Part shown: positions 1 to 8,661 of the stretch, piece after piece
Layout: each line of letters begins with the position of its first letter
How positions within the stretch are numbered: position 1 is the stretch's first letter
The notes under the pieces: model-generated
Seen by the model: only the letters and a program-made list of their open reading frames with translations
Databases searched by the model: none
Told to the model about the DNA's origin: nothing
Assembly: GCA_900552585.1 (NCBI GenBank)
Contig: USAB01000009.1
Location: forward strand, 1-31,038
Reading direction: 5' to 3'
Length of the DNA stretch: 31,038 nucleotides
Source: an uncultured Coriobacteriaceae bacterium
GTDB taxonomy: Bacteria; Actinomycetota; Coriobacteriia; Coriobacteriales; Eggerthellaceae
Made by a program: the position numbers and the translations under genes

Positions 1-860
1 GGTTATCCGCTAATGCGCCGCAAGCGTGCATGAGCGTGTCGCTTTCCGCCTGTGTCAGTGCCGGCGAGCAGAAAACGGCGACGTTTTCTCGTATTTGGTC
101 CAGTGTCGACATGCCGCTCAATACCACGGCTACGTTGTCCAGGCCCTTCACCCATCGCAGCGCCCATCCGGCAGGGGTCCACGCGGGGTGCATGCGCTCC
201 AGCGGCTTCGCGGTATCTGCGGGAAGCTTTGCCAGCGCCGCGCACAGGCTCCATAACCACGATGGGCAGGCCGGCATCCGCGACAATGTCGTATTGCTGC
301 CGGGCGGAGCCGAATGCCCAGTCGTAGTAGTTGATCTGCAGCTGCACGAAGTCCCAAGGCGCCACGCCTAAGAAATCCCGTAGCGTATCCAGCCCGGCGT
401 GTGATGAGAAGCCCAGATGCCCGATGCGGCCGAGCGCCTTCTGCTCCAGGAAGTACTCGATGGCGCCGCGCCTCTCGTATCCGTTGGCGGTGGCGTTCAT
501 GACAGAATGGATCAGGTAGTAGTCGATGTAGTCCGTCTGCAAGCGTTCCAGCTGGTTTGCGAACACCTTGCGGTAGTTCGGGAATCCGGTGCCGAAGTAC
601 TTCGTGGCAAGGCGATAGCGGTCTCTGGGATACCGCTGCAGGGCCTTTCCCAGGAACTTCTCGGATTGCCCTGCATGGTAGATATAGGCGGTGTCATAAT
701 AATTCACGCCGTGATTCATGGCGTAATCGATGATCTCCTGCGCTGCGCCGTAGTCTATGCGCCCGAGTCGGGTGGGTAGGCGCATACAGCCCATTCCCAG
801 GCGCGAGAGCGGCTCTCCCGGAGCAATCTGCCGGTACTCCATTTTGGGCCTATCTGCCAC
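1..860 (-). pseudogene. Aldo/keto reductase, frameshifted and cut by window edge
   Basis: NADPH-dependent oxidoreductase of the aldo/keto reductase superfamily (COG1453-like). The intact N-terminal part carries the family's catalytic tetrad: Asp56 and Tyr61 in DTAYIY, Lys87 in ATKYF and His118 in LIHS. I chose the GTG at 860 because AAGGAGG lies five bases upstream; the ATG at 842 has no close ribosome site. After EPVRG (about 240) the reading frame turns to nonsense. Another frame immediately continues a normal reductase sequence (LPADTAKPLE, then AGWALRWVKGLDNVAVVLSG and MSTLDQIRENV) to position 1. A one-base (or equivalent) indel near 230-240 therefore breaks the gene, or there is a sequencing error. 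The usual C-terminal ferredoxin-like part would lie outside the window. The family is clear; the substrate is not predictable. Confidence 0.8.
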
Positions 861-947
861 GAGTGCCTCCTTGCAGTATGGGGAGATGCGTTCTCCCCGC
901 CGTATTCGGTGCGGGGAGGTGCGGTTTGACGGGGAAAGGACAGCAAA

Positions 948-986
948 GGACCCCGCCGCACGGCGGGTGCGGCGGGGTCCTTTTTT
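948..986. terminator. Strong intrinsic terminator hairpin
   Basis: A perfect 13-bp GC-rich stem (948-960 with 968-980, arm GGACCCCGCCGCA) is followed on the plus strand by six T. On the minus strand it is followed by TTT and preceded by an A-run. It lies between the radical SAM gene and the aldo/keto reductase, both on the minus strand, so it probably ends the radical SAM transcript and makes the reductase a separate unit. Confidence 0.8.
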
Positions 987-1034
987 GATTCCGGCAGCAA
1001 CTGCCGGAAGATAATGCGCTTTGCGCAAGGCGGG

Positions 1035-2513
1035 TTACTTCGCCGCAGTCTTGGCCTTCTCGTTTTCGGCCTCGTCCTCGTTCGCGATGATCTTTGCCTT
1101 CGCGTCCACGCTGACCTGGGACATAGCATCCATGTAGATCTTCTTGCCGGACGGGTGCTCCTGCAGCCAGAGCTCCTTGGCAACGGGTGCCCAAGCGTGG
1201 GCGTACGGAGTGGTGCGGGCGCACAGCTCTTCGGCGGTTTCGGGCGTCACGTACTCGGTGCTGTGAGCGTCTGCTTCCTTGACGATCTCCGGAAGGATAT
1301 CCGGATTCTCCAGCATGGGGCAGGGCTGCAGCAGGTTGTCGTTCCAGGGCCAGTGCTTGCGATATGCCTGGAACAGCGGCTGCTGCAGGCACTCCAGCAG
1401 GCTCTTCTCCTTGATGTTTGCAGTGGAGTAGTGGATGAACACGCAGGGCTCAACGTCACCGCGGGCATTGATGTGGCAGTACACGCGTCCGCCGGCAATG
1501 CAGCCGCCCACGTACTCGCCATCGTTCTGGAAGTCCATGGCGAAGATCTTCTTGCCGCCCTCGATGCCGCGCACCTCGCGAATGCGATCCTTCATGTACG
1601 TGCGCTGCTCGATAGTGGGCATCAGATCGGCATCGGCACCGGCGCCGACCGGCATGTAATGGAAGTACCAGATGAAACGGCAGCCCTTGTCGATGATCAT
1701 GTCAAGGTACTCGTCGGAGCTGACGGTTTCCACATTGTTGCGCGTGTATGCGACGGAGATGCCGTAGACCAGGCCATGCGCGCGCAGCTTGTCCAACGCG
1801 TCCATAACCTCGTTGAACGAACCGTCGCCGCGGCGGCCGTCGTTGGAATCCTCGAAGCCTTCCAGGGAGATGGAGAACGTGATGTTGCCCAGCTCGCGGA
1901 CCTTCTCGCAGAACTCATCGTCGATCAGGCTTGCGTTCGTGAAGATGTTGAACACGCTGTGGTTGTGGACCTCTGCCAGTTTCAGGATGTCCTTCTTGCG
2001 AACCAGCGGTTCGCCGCCGGTGAGCATGAACATATGCGTGCCCAGGCCCTCGGCCTCGTTCAGCATCTTGTCCATCTGGTCATAGGACAGGTTCAGGGCA
2101 TTCTCGTAGTCGGCGGCCCAGCAGCCCACGCAATGCTTGTTGCAGGCGCTCGTGGGGTCGAACAGAATGATCCAAGGTACGTTGCACTGGTACTTCTCGG
2201 CGTTGACGGTGGTTTCACGCAGGCCGCGGAACGCCGCTTCATAGCCGCCGTTCAGAATCAGCGTCTTCAAGACGTGGGGATCGACCTCGTCGATCAGCTG
2301 GAACAGGAACTCTTCCCACTTGGAGCCCGGATGCAGGCCTGCGCGCAGGCCGCGCGTCACACCGGGGGAGGTGTCTTTCAGCAGCTTGCCGGCCAAGTCG
2401 ATGAACTGGTCGATGCGCTTTTCGCGCTCGCTTCCGGACGCAGCATGGATGATCGCGTCCAGTGCCACGCTGAAGGCTTTGCGCTCTGCCGCGTGTGCGA
2501 TTTTCGATTGCAT
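1035..2513 (-). CDS. Radical SAM protein with SPASM-like C-terminal cysteines
   Basis: 492-residue radical SAM enzyme. The cluster-binding CX3CX2C motif is Cys124, Cys128, Cys131 (CNKHCVGC), preceded by PWIILFDPTSA and followed by the SAM-binding MLTGGEPL. A second cysteine set (GGCIAGGRVYC, then DVEPCVF) followed by LLQPCPM resembles a SPASM or twitch auxiliary-cluster domain. About 110 residues precede the radical SAM core, with no domain I recognise. The ATG at 2513 follows GAAGGAAG; an upstream in-frame ATG at 2576 has poorer context. The family includes peptide- and cofactor-modifying enzymes, but no small precursor peptide is visible next to it, so I assign no substrate. A long palindrome lies about 100 bases upstream and may control it. 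Confidence 0.85.
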   Translation of the reverse strand: MQSKIAHAAERKAFSVALDAIIHAASGSEREKRIDQFIDLAGKLLKDTSPGVTRGLRAGLHPGSKWEEFLFQLIDEVDPHVLKTLILNGGYEAAFRGLRETTVNAEKYQCNVPWIILFDPTSACNKHCVGCWAADYENALNLSYDQMDKMLNEAEGLGTHMFMLTGGEPLVRKKDILKLAEVHNHSVFNIFTNASLIDDEFCEKVRELGNITFSISLEGFEDSNDGRRGDGSFNEVMDALDKLRAHGLVYGISVAYTRNNVETVSSDEYLDMIIDKGCRFIWYFHYMPVGAGADADLMPTIEQRTYMKDRIREVRGIEGGKKIFAMDFQNDGEYVGGCIAGGRVYCHINARGDVEPCVFIHYSTANIKEKSLLECLQQPLFQAYRKHWPWNDNLLQPCPMLENPDILPEIVKEADAHSTEYVTPETAEELCARTTPYAHAWAPVAKELWLQEHPSGKKIYMDAMSQVSVDAKAKIIANEDEAENEKAKTAAK

Positions 2514-2837
2514 ATGCACTTCCTTCTTGGTTCTCCGAACCATCGGCTTTGTTGCGTTGGCGATGGCTCCCCGCATTTGCGTTGGAATTCGGCGGCTTAT
2601 TGTGCCACGTTTGCATTAACCTGACTCAGGTTACTGCAAAAAGCACACAGCCGTTAGATGATTTTATTAACAGTTCAGCATCAATACGATGACAAATCGA
2701 ACTCGGTACGACCGCTATCGGTATGTCCGATGACCTCACGAAACGCAAAATATGGCATTTGCCGTATGCTGCCGCGTAAGGGCATGGTTGGCATGCCGAA
2801 CGAACGACGGTCCTTACGGAAAGGAGGCGCAGACCCT
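2514..2837. other. Divergent intergenic region, radical SAM / GNAT
   Basis: 324 bases without a credible gene between two divergent genes. It is AT-richer than its surroundings at about 2600-2720 and contains the operator-like palindrome at 2611-2639. The long plus-strand ORF from 2658 only extends the acetyltransferase upstream and has no ribosome site at its first start codon. I could not place a -35/-10 pair with confidence for either gene. Confidence 0.5.
2611..2639. promoter_or_regulatory. 29-bp palindrome, likely repressor or activator operator
   Basis: TAACCTGA and TCAGGTTA form perfect 8-bp arms around one central C at 2625. The symmetry extends outward after one mismatched base into TTGCA and TGCAA, giving a 29-bp near-perfect dyad. 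It lies about 100 bases upstream of the radical SAM start. The size and symmetry fit a dimeric regulator such as TetR or MerR type. No regulator gene is adjacent, so the factor is unknown. Confidence 0.55.
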
Positions 2838-3452
2838 ATGGCGAAGAATCCCCCGTCCCTCCGCGCCGCAACGGTAGCGGATGCGTCCCGTATCCGGGCC
2901 ATCTATGCGCCGTATGTGTGCAAAACGGCCATTACGTTCGAATACACGATACCGGATGTCCGCGAATTCGCGGACCGCATTTCCCGCACGCTGGAAACGT
3001 ACCCGTACCTTGTAGCCGAGGATCCGGACACGGGGGAGATGCTGGGGTATGCGTATGCCGGTTCGTTTGGGGTGCGCCGTGCGTACGACTGGGCGGTGGA
3101 GACTTCCATTTACGTGAGGCGCGATGTGCACGGCAAGGGCATTGGCCGGGCGCTGTATGCGGCATTGGAGCGCGTGCTTCGCGCGCAGGGTTTCGTGGCA
3201 ATGTATGCATGCATCGCATACCCGCCGGATGGGGTAGACGATGTGTACCTGACAAGCGCCAGCGTCGCATTCCATAAGCATATGGGCTTTCAGATGGTGG
3301 GCCTGTTCCGCAGGTGTGCCTACAAGTTCGGTCGTTGGTACGACATGGTGTGGATGGAGCGGTCCATTGCGCCCCGCGCGCCGCAACAGCCGGATGCGAC
3401 TCCGTTTCCGCAGATGGCCAATGCCCTGCTGCGGCTGCTGAACGCCGAATAG
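2838..3452 (+). CDS. GNAT N-acetyltransferase, phosphinothricin acetyltransferase-like
   Basis: 204-residue acetyl-CoA-dependent N-acetyltransferase. The N-terminal IRAIYAPYV, a central GYAYAG and the acetyl-CoA pyrophosphate loop RDVHGKGIGRALY follow the order of the phosphinothricin/methionine-sulfone acetyltransferase subfamily (Pat/MnaT-like). The final FHKHMGFQMVGLFRRCAYKFGRWYDMVWMER segment is spread over the usual C-terminal strand. The ATG at 2838 follows AAGGAGG by ten bases. Family members often acetylate amino-acid-like toxic compounds; the natural substrate here is unknown. It is followed after 13 bases by the GIY-YIG gene on the same strand, so the two may be co-transcribed. Confidence 0.85.
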   Translation: MAKNPPSLRAATVADASRIRAIYAPYVCKTAITFEYTIPDVREFADRISRTLETYPYLVAEDPDTGEMLGYAYAGSFGVRRAYDWAVETSIYVRRDVHGKGIGRALYAALERVLRAQGFVAMYACIAYPPDGVDDVYLTSASVAFHKHMGFQMVGLFRRCAYKFGRWYDMVWMERSIAPRAPQQPDATPFPQMANALLRLLNAE

Positions 3453-3465
3453 CGGGCGGCTTTCC

Positions 3466-3933
3466 ATGTGCGGGCAGACAGGCGGAGAAGATCGTCTCTA
3501 CTATATGTATGTAGCGGAATGCGCGGACGGGACGCTGTATACAGGGTACGCGCGGAACGTGCACGAGCGGATTGCGCAGCATAATGCGGGTACGGGTGCG
3601 AAATACACGCGTTCGCGCAGGCCCGTGCATCTGGTGGCGTGCGCAACGTTCGCCACGCAGCATGAGGCGCTCAGCGCCGAGTTTCGCTTCAAGCGCCTGA
3701 CGCGCGCGCAGAAGCTCGCGCTTATAGCGCAGGCAGCCTCCGAAGATGCCGCGAACTGCGCTGCCGCCGCCGAGAGCGGCGAATGGCCTGATGCACGCGC
3801 CTGTGCATTCGCGCGCGTCCTGTCCAAGGCGTTCCCGCTGCGGCCCGATCCGGGTGCGGGTGCCGCGGCGGTTTCGGCGGCAACGGTTTCCGCTTCCAAT
3901 CAGGCAAACGGAGCCTACCCAGCCGATGGCTGA
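3466..3933 (+). CDS. GIY-YIG nuclease superfamily protein (YhbQ/UPF0213-like)
   Basis: 155 residues. The N-terminal 80 form a GIY-YIG domain: YYMYVAEC, then LYTGYARNVHERIAQHN and GTGAKYTRSRRP, which keep the two Tyr-containing strands and the catalytic-type Arg. UPF0213/YhbQ proteins are usually 80-100 residues. The Ala-rich tail after about residue 90 (AANCAAAAES onward) is extra and looks unstructured. The ATG at 3466 lacks a good ribosome site; translation may be coupled to the acetyltransferase that ends 13 bases upstream. Its 3' end overlaps the convergent glycosidase gene by 19 bases. Its role in DNA repair or metabolism is not established for this subfamily. Confidence 0.8.
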   Translation: MCGQTGGEDRLYYMYVAECADGTLYTGYARNVHERIAQHNAGTGAKYTRSRRPVHLVACATFATQHEALSAEFRFKRLTRAQKLALIAQAASEDAANCAAAAESGEWPDARACAFARVLSKAFPLRPDPGAGAAAVSAATVSASNQANGAYPADG

Positions 3934-5921
3934 GGTTCGTCCGCGTCTGCCGTCAGGGGGTTCGCCCGCAGCTTGTTCACGCGCCTATCGCAGGTCATCA
4001 GGCCGTTCGTCTCTTCCTGCACGTCGGACAGCTGCGTGAACACGAAGCCGGCAAGCCCCTCGTTTTCCAGTGCATCGGCCTTCGCAAGCGCCATGCGCAC
4101 GGCTTCCTGCCAGTCTGCTTGCCGCTCGAATGTCTCATAGCCGTACGAGCGCGCTCGCTGGCAGTGGCCTTCTACGGACCATGTCAGGCCACCGAACTCC
4201 GAGATGACGAACGCCCGCGCACAGGTGCGGACGGCGCTGCCGTCCAGGGCCGCGGTGCCCTTCGACCCGGCCGGGTCTTTCCAGACCGCCAGTGGGCGGA
4301 AGTAGTTGTGTACGCTGAAAAAATCGCCTGTGCCCTGGTCGTACCAGCCACTGGTGGCGCTGATGGGGCGTGTTGGATCCATCCTGCGCACGGCGTCTAC
4401 GGCGCGGCGCGACTCGAACTGCCCCCAACCTTCGTTGAACAGCGTCCAGCCAATCACGCATGGATGGCTGCGCAGCCGCCTTACCAGACCGAGCGCGGTG
4501 GATGTCCATTCGCGCCGGTACTCGGGGTCGTCCGCCGCCAGCTTGTCGTACCATTCCGGCAGGTCGTCCGGAAGCTTGTTCCAGCTGCTGCGGAACAGCG
4601 TGGGCCGGTGGCTGGTCTGCCAGTCATCGTACGGTCCGCCGCCCGACACCATGTCCTGCCACACCAGCATGCCGATGCGGTCGCAATGGAAGTACCAGCG
4701 GTCGCTTTCGCGCTTGAGGTGCTTGCGCAGCAGGTTGAAGCCCAGGTCCTTCATGGTGCGGATATCGAATTCCAGTGCGGCATCCGAAGGGGCCGTCATC
4801 AGGCCGTCGGGCCAATAGCCCTGGTCCAGCACGCCGCGCACGAACAGCGGCTCGTGGTTAAGCATGATTCGCGGCACGCCCTGTGCGTCTGCCGCTATCT
4901 CCACCGTGCGGAACGCGCAGTAGCTTTCCACCGCATCTGCGCCGTAAAGGAGCTCCAGGCGGTACAAGTACGGGCTATCGGGGCTCCAGAGGTTCGGGCT
5001 GCGCACCTGCAGCGTCATCGTGCGCGTCATGGCGGGATTCGCGGCTTGGGACGCCTCGACGGGCGTACGCTTCATCGCCACCAGTTCGCCCTGCTCGTCG
5101 AATATGCGCACGGTCAGCGTCTCGCCGCCGCAGCTGAGGCGGTTCACGAGCGTTACGGTGCCCGCATCCGCATCGCATTTGATGGACGTTCCCGCGATAT
5201 GACGCGTGGGCACGGCCTCCAGCCAGACGCTCTGCCAAATGCCGCTCTGTGCCGTGTACCAGATGTTGCCGGCCTCCAGCTTCTGCTTGCCGCGCAGCTG
5301 CGTGCCGCGGTCGCTGGGGTCCCAGACGCACAGCGCCAGTACGTTCTCGCCGGCATGCAGCACCTCCGTCAAGTCCAGCGCGAACGGCAGGTAGCCGCCT
5401 CGATGCGCGCAGACGCGTGTGCCGTTCACCAGCAGCGAGCAGGCGTAGTCCACGGCTTCGAAATGAAGTATCAGACGGAAGCCGGAGGCGAGCGGGTCGG
5501 AGACACGTGCGCCGGGCCTTCCATTCGCGTCGGATGCCTGTTCTCGCGCCGGCAGCAGGACGCGGCGACGGTACCACAGCAGTTCGTTGGGCTGCGTCTG
5601 CCGATCTACGCCCGACAGCAGCGCCTCGGGCGAGAACGGCACCAGTATGCGACCGTCGAACCGGTCCGGCGGCAGGGAGGAATCCCATGCGCGCCGCGCC
5701 TGCTCCAGGCTGCCCGTATCCACGATGGCGTATTCCCACCACCCGTTCAGGCTGGTGAAGCTTTTGCGCGCGAACTGCGGATGCGGATGCTCCGGCAGGA
5801 TGTCGCGGCCCGGAACTTCACCGTCCACGATGCGCTGGCCCCAAGGCGTGGTCAGGGGAAGGAGCGGCTCCTGCTCGTGCTTGCGTGGTTTGCTTGCCAT
5901 TACTCGCTTGATGTCCAGCAT
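3915..5921 (-). CDS. Glycoside hydrolase family 2 (beta-galactosidase/glucuronidase-like)
   Basis: 668-residue cytoplasmic glycosidase of family GH2 with no signal peptide. It opens with a sugar-binding jelly-roll (RKSFTSLNGWWEYA, then LLWYRRRVLLP, FEAVDYACSLLVNGTRV and HRGGYLPF), continues with an immunoglobulin-like domain, and ends with a TIM barrel. The barrel has the acid/base Glu497 in LFNEGW and the nucleophile Glu575 in ISEFGG. It is shorter than LacZ (about 1,000 residues) and lacks its C-terminal domains, as in many gut-bacterial GH2 enzymes. The start at 5921 has GAGGAG seven bases upstream. It is the last gene of a minus-strand run with a nitrilase and an AEC transporter. Which sugar is cleaved cannot be read from motifs alone. 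Confidence 0.9.
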   Translation of the reverse strand: MLDIKRVMASKPRKHEQEPLLPLTTPWGQRIVDGEVPGRDILPEHPHPQFARKSFTSLNGWWEYAIVDTGSLEQARRAWDSSLPPDRFDGRILVPFSPEALLSGVDRQTQPNELLWYRRRVLLPAREQASDANGRPGARVSDPLASGFRLILHFEAVDYACSLLVNGTRVCAHRGGYLPFALDLTEVLHAGENVLALCVWDPSDRGTQLRGKQKLEAGNIWYTAQSGIWQSVWLEAVPTRHIAGTSIKCDADAGTVTLVNRLSCGGETLTVRIFDEQGELVAMKRTPVEASQAANPAMTRTMTLQVRSPNLWSPDSPYLYRLELLYGADAVESYCAFRTVEIAADAQGVPRIMLNHEPLFVRGVLDQGYWPDGLMTAPSDAALEFDIRTMKDLGFNLLRKHLKRESDRWYFHCDRIGMLVWQDMVSGGGPYDDWQTSHRPTLFRSSWNKLPDDLPEWYDKLAADDPEYRREWTSTALGLVRRLRSHPCVIGWTLFNEGWGQFESRRAVDAVRRMDPTRPISATSGWYDQGTGDFFSVHNYFRPLAVWKDPAGSKGTAALDGSAVRTCARAFVISEFGGLTWSVEGHCQRARSYGYETFERQADWQEAVRMALAKADALENEGLAGFVFTQLSDVQEETNGLMTCDRRVNKLRANPLTADADEPQPSAG

Positions 5922-6003
5922 GTACGCGCTCCTCGGTATCGATGCGGTTTCGTTCCTGTGCGACTCCAGTCTATCGGACGCGGTTCTTCCTGCTGTCCCG
6001 ATT

Positions 6004-6969
6004 CTAGTTCAGATGCTTGTTCCGCGCAGGGCGGGCAGTGTACCGACGCTGCCAGGACGGATCGGCGGCAATCTCCGCGAACCATTTCGCGTATAGGTCG
6101 GGACGCCAATCCGGACGGCCGGTGAGCGGGTTCGTCTCGAATACGCGCAGGTTCCAGCTGTTCTGCTGTTCTACGGCGGACAGGTTCAGTGCGGCTATGC
6201 GCAGCCCGGCTTCGCGTTCCACATCTTCGCTGAACGGCACGCCGGCAAGGTAGGCGATGCTGTTACGCGGCCCCAGCGGGCCGATGATGTGACTCTGCCC
6301 GGCGAATGTGCTGGTCAGGTCTTTTCCCTGCAGGTTCGCGGTGGCCACGTACAGGTTCCCGCGCAGGCAGGTGACCTCGATCTTCTCGCGGAACACGTCG
6401 GCGGCAGAAAGCGCCCAGCCGGCGGCCGTAGGGTTCAGGAACAGCCGCGCGCCCTTCGCCTTCGCATACATGACCATTTCCGGGAAGCTGTACAGGTCGT
6501 AGCAGATGCCCAGGCCGATGGGTCCCCACGGCGTGTCGAACACGCAGGGCTCATCGCCGGCAGCGGCCCATTCGCTCTCGCGTCCGAACGGGTGGATCTT
6601 GCGGTACGTGCCCACGATCCCCTCCGGGCTCACGATGCAGGCGGCGTTGTAGATGCGCGTGCCGTCGGGGGAATCGACGCGCTCCGGCATGCCGAACACC
6701 GTCCAGATGCCGCAGGCGCGCGCGGCCTCCATGACGGCCGTGCTCGCGGGTCCGGGCACGGGTTCCGCCAGGCGCACCTGGATTTTCTCGGTGAACGGTG
6801 TTCCGGCGGGGTCGTCGTAGCCGGTCAGACACAGCTCCGGCAGCACCAGCAGATCCGCTCCTGCATTTGCTGCCCGCTGCTGGTATTCCCGGATTCGCCC
6901 GAGGTTCGCCCGCACGTCTCCCCAGACGGGTGGGAAGTTTCCCACGGCCACGGTGATGCAGTCGTCCAT
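6004..6969 (-). CDS. Nitrilase / carbon-nitrogen hydrolase family protein
   Basis: 321 residues of the CN-hydrolase superfamily, which cleaves nitriles, amides or carbamoyl groups through a thioester intermediate. The catalytic triad is Glu45 (LPELCLTGYDD), Lys124 (YRKIHPFGRE) and Cys156 (GICYDLYSFPE). The length and the LPELCLTGYD motif fit the amidase/N-carbamoyl hydrolase branch at least as well as true nitrilases. A GGAG ribosome site lies about nine bases before the start. It sits 58 bases after the AEC transporter and 82 bases before the GH2 gene on the same strand, so one transcript is likely and a shared catabolic role is possible. Confidence 0.87.
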   Translation of the reverse strand: MDDCITVAVGNFPPVWGDVRANLGRIREYQQRAANAGADLLVLPELCLTGYDDPAGTPFTEKIQVRLAEPVPGPASTAVMEAARACGIWTVFGMPERVDSPDGTRIYNAACIVSPEGIVGTYRKIHPFGRESEWAAAGDEPCVFDTPWGPIGLGICYDLYSFPEMVMYAKAKGARLFLNPTAAGWALSAADVFREKIEVTCLRGNLYVATANLQGKDLTSTFAGQSHIIGPLGPRNSIAYLAGVPFSEDVEREAGLRIAALNLSAVEQQNSWNLRVFETNPLTGRPDWRPDLYAKWFAEIAADPSWQRRYTARPARNKHLN

Positions 6970-7027
6970 GGCGCATGCTCCTTTCCGTTCGCTTCGGTTC
7001 CTGTGGTGCGCTCCTGCGGCGGCGTGC

Positions 7028-7975
7028 CTAGATCGGTACCAGGCTTGTGAATATGAGCACCCACAAGAACAGCGTGATGATGGAAATGCCGGATGACACC
7101 GCTACCAGTTCGCCTGCCAGCGTGCCGTCCCCGCCCATGTTCTCTGCCATGGGATACGATGCACTGGCGATGGGCGCGGCGAACATGACCAGCAGCAGGA
7201 AGCGTTCCACGGGTGCAAGACCCAGCGGCAGCATGCTGAACACGATAAGCGAGATGGCCGGCAACACGACCATCTTCACGGTCAGGACGGGCGCCAGGTA
7301 GCGCATGTTCGCCTTCGTCTCGTTCAGGCGGATGGTGCCGCCCAGCGCGATAAGCGCGAGCGGGATGGCAAGGTTTGCAAGCGCGATGACGGGGCTTTCG
7401 ATGCATTCCGGCAGCCTGATCTGTAGGAAGTAGAACGCGAAGCCGGTAAGGAAGCCCAGGATGAGCGGATTCTTCACCACGCTCAGGGCCAGGCGCCCGG
7501 GCGAAGGCGACGTGCCGTGGTAGTACTCCAGGATGACGACGGCCAGTACGTTGTATGTGGGGACCACGATGGATACCAACAGCGCGCTGGGCACCAGGCT
7601 GCCGGCACCGAATACGCTTTCCGTTAGCGGCATGGCGAAGAACACGATGTTCGTGCGGTAGACGGCCTGGATGATCACGCCGCGCTTGCTGTTTTCAGAC
7701 TCCAGCCGCGGCACGACGAGCAGCAACCCGGCTACCACCACGGCGAGCGCGATGAGCGCGCATGCGATGAACAGCCAGTTGATATGCAGGTCGCGGCCTT
7801 CCAGCTGGTAGATGCAGTAGAACATCATAGGCGGAAAGAACGTCTTGAACGAAACGGTGTTCAGGCGGCGCAGGAACAGCACGTCCACCCATCCCAACCG
7901 GCGCATGAGCCACCCCAGGCCCATGTAGATAAGGAAGGGTGTGACGGAGGTGACGGCAACGGAGAAGCTGTTCAT
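7028..7975 (-). CDS. AEC family transporter
   Basis: 315-residue integral membrane protein of the auxin efflux carrier family, which includes malate/malonate permeases. Around ten hydrophobic segments arranged in two halves are visible, starting VTPFLIYMGLGWLMRRLGW and with FFPPMMFYCIYQL in the second. The typical mid-protein LILGFLTGFAF and IPLALIALGGTIRL segments are present. Substrates of this family are mostly small organic acids. It leads the AEC-nitrilase-GH2 run. No good ribosome site is visible upstream of 7975, where the DNA is a GC-rich near-palindrome (GGGGCGCCCC). Confidence 0.85.
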   Translation of the reverse strand: MNSFSVAVTSVTPFLIYMGLGWLMRRLGWVDVLFLRRLNTVSFKTFFPPMMFYCIYQLEGRDLHINWLFIACALIALAVVVAGLLLVVPRLESENSKRGVIIQAVYRTNIVFFAMPLTESVFGAGSLVPSALLVSIVVPTYNVLAVVILEYYHGTSPSPGRLALSVVKNPLILGFLTGFAFYFLQIRLPECIESPVIALANLAIPLALIALGGTIRLNETKANMRYLAPVLTVKMVVLPAISLIVFSMLPLGLAPVERFLLLVMFAAPIASASYPMAENMGGDGTLAGELVAVSSGISIITLFLWVLIFTSLVPI

Positions 7976-8108
7976 CGGGGCGCCCCGGCGGCAGGACGGC
8001 TGGCGCCCGCCGATGCGGGCAGCGCGGAGTGCTGCAGGTGTGTCAGGTGGACTCTCATACGACTAGAGTACGCCTATCGGTACCGGTTATTGTCGACAGG
8101 CCGCAATC

Positions 8109-8507
8109 TTAACCCAATTTCGACGTGACGATTATGATGCCGCTTACGCTGCAGGCGCCGATGACCGCGAGTACGCCCGCCGCATTCATAAGTGCCACGG
8201 GCGTCGTCAACCCGATGGAGAATGCGCTCGCAAGCGAGAGTACGGCCATGCCCGAAGCGGTGAGCAACGCACCGGCAAACGGTGCCAGCAGGGCGTTCAG
8301 GAAGGCCCCCATATCCGAGTTGTTCCGCCAGACGCGGCTGGGGAACACGGCGCACAACACGATAGCCGAGCATGCCAGCCCCGCAATGGTCAACGCCGAT
8401 GCCGTGGTCACATCGTTCGGGAAGAAGTATCCGAACACCCTCGCATAGAGGGCGCTGCACAGGAAGCAATCCAAGATCACGGTGCATATGCTGACAAATA
8501 TCCTCAT
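8109..8507 (-). CDS. Small integral membrane protein, function unknown
   Basis: 132 residues with four hydrophobic stretches: roughly 1-25 (starting MRIFVSICTVILDCF), 37-57, 68-95 and 102-128. It may form a four-helix membrane protein. I do not recognise the family. The ORF is open upstream to 8609, but that part is Arg-rich and unlike a protein start. The ATG at 8507 begins directly with the first helix but has a weak ribosome site. It lies between the AEC gene and another unknown membrane-anchored protein, all on the minus strand. Confidence 0.55.
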   Translation of the reverse strand: MRIFVSICTVILDCFLCSALYARVFGYFFPNDVTTASALTIAGLACSAIVLCAVFPSRVWRNNSDMGAFLNALLAPFAGALLTASGMAVLSLASAFSIGLTTPVALMNAAGVLAVIGACSVSGIIIVTSKLG

Positions 8508-8661
8508 AAAGTCAGTGTGCCGCGTACCGTATACGAATTCGCCGAAAAATGGACGGGCGGTGCAGCGGGTCCGCGAAGAGCGGCCAGGGGAGCTGCGATA
8601 GCGGGCCATCCGACCTGGGGCGGTTCGATTCAGGCCGTGCCGATGCAGCGCGCCCGGGTCT

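Noticed and set aside
1014..2624. 536-codon plus-strand ORF
   Set aside because: It is antisense to the radical SAM gene, which has clear motifs; the ORF is a GC-skew shadow with no family features.
4119..6125. 668-codon plus-strand ORF
   Set aside because: It is antisense to the GH2 glycosidase with its catalytic motifs. It has no ribosome site and an Arg/Ala/His-rich shadow composition.
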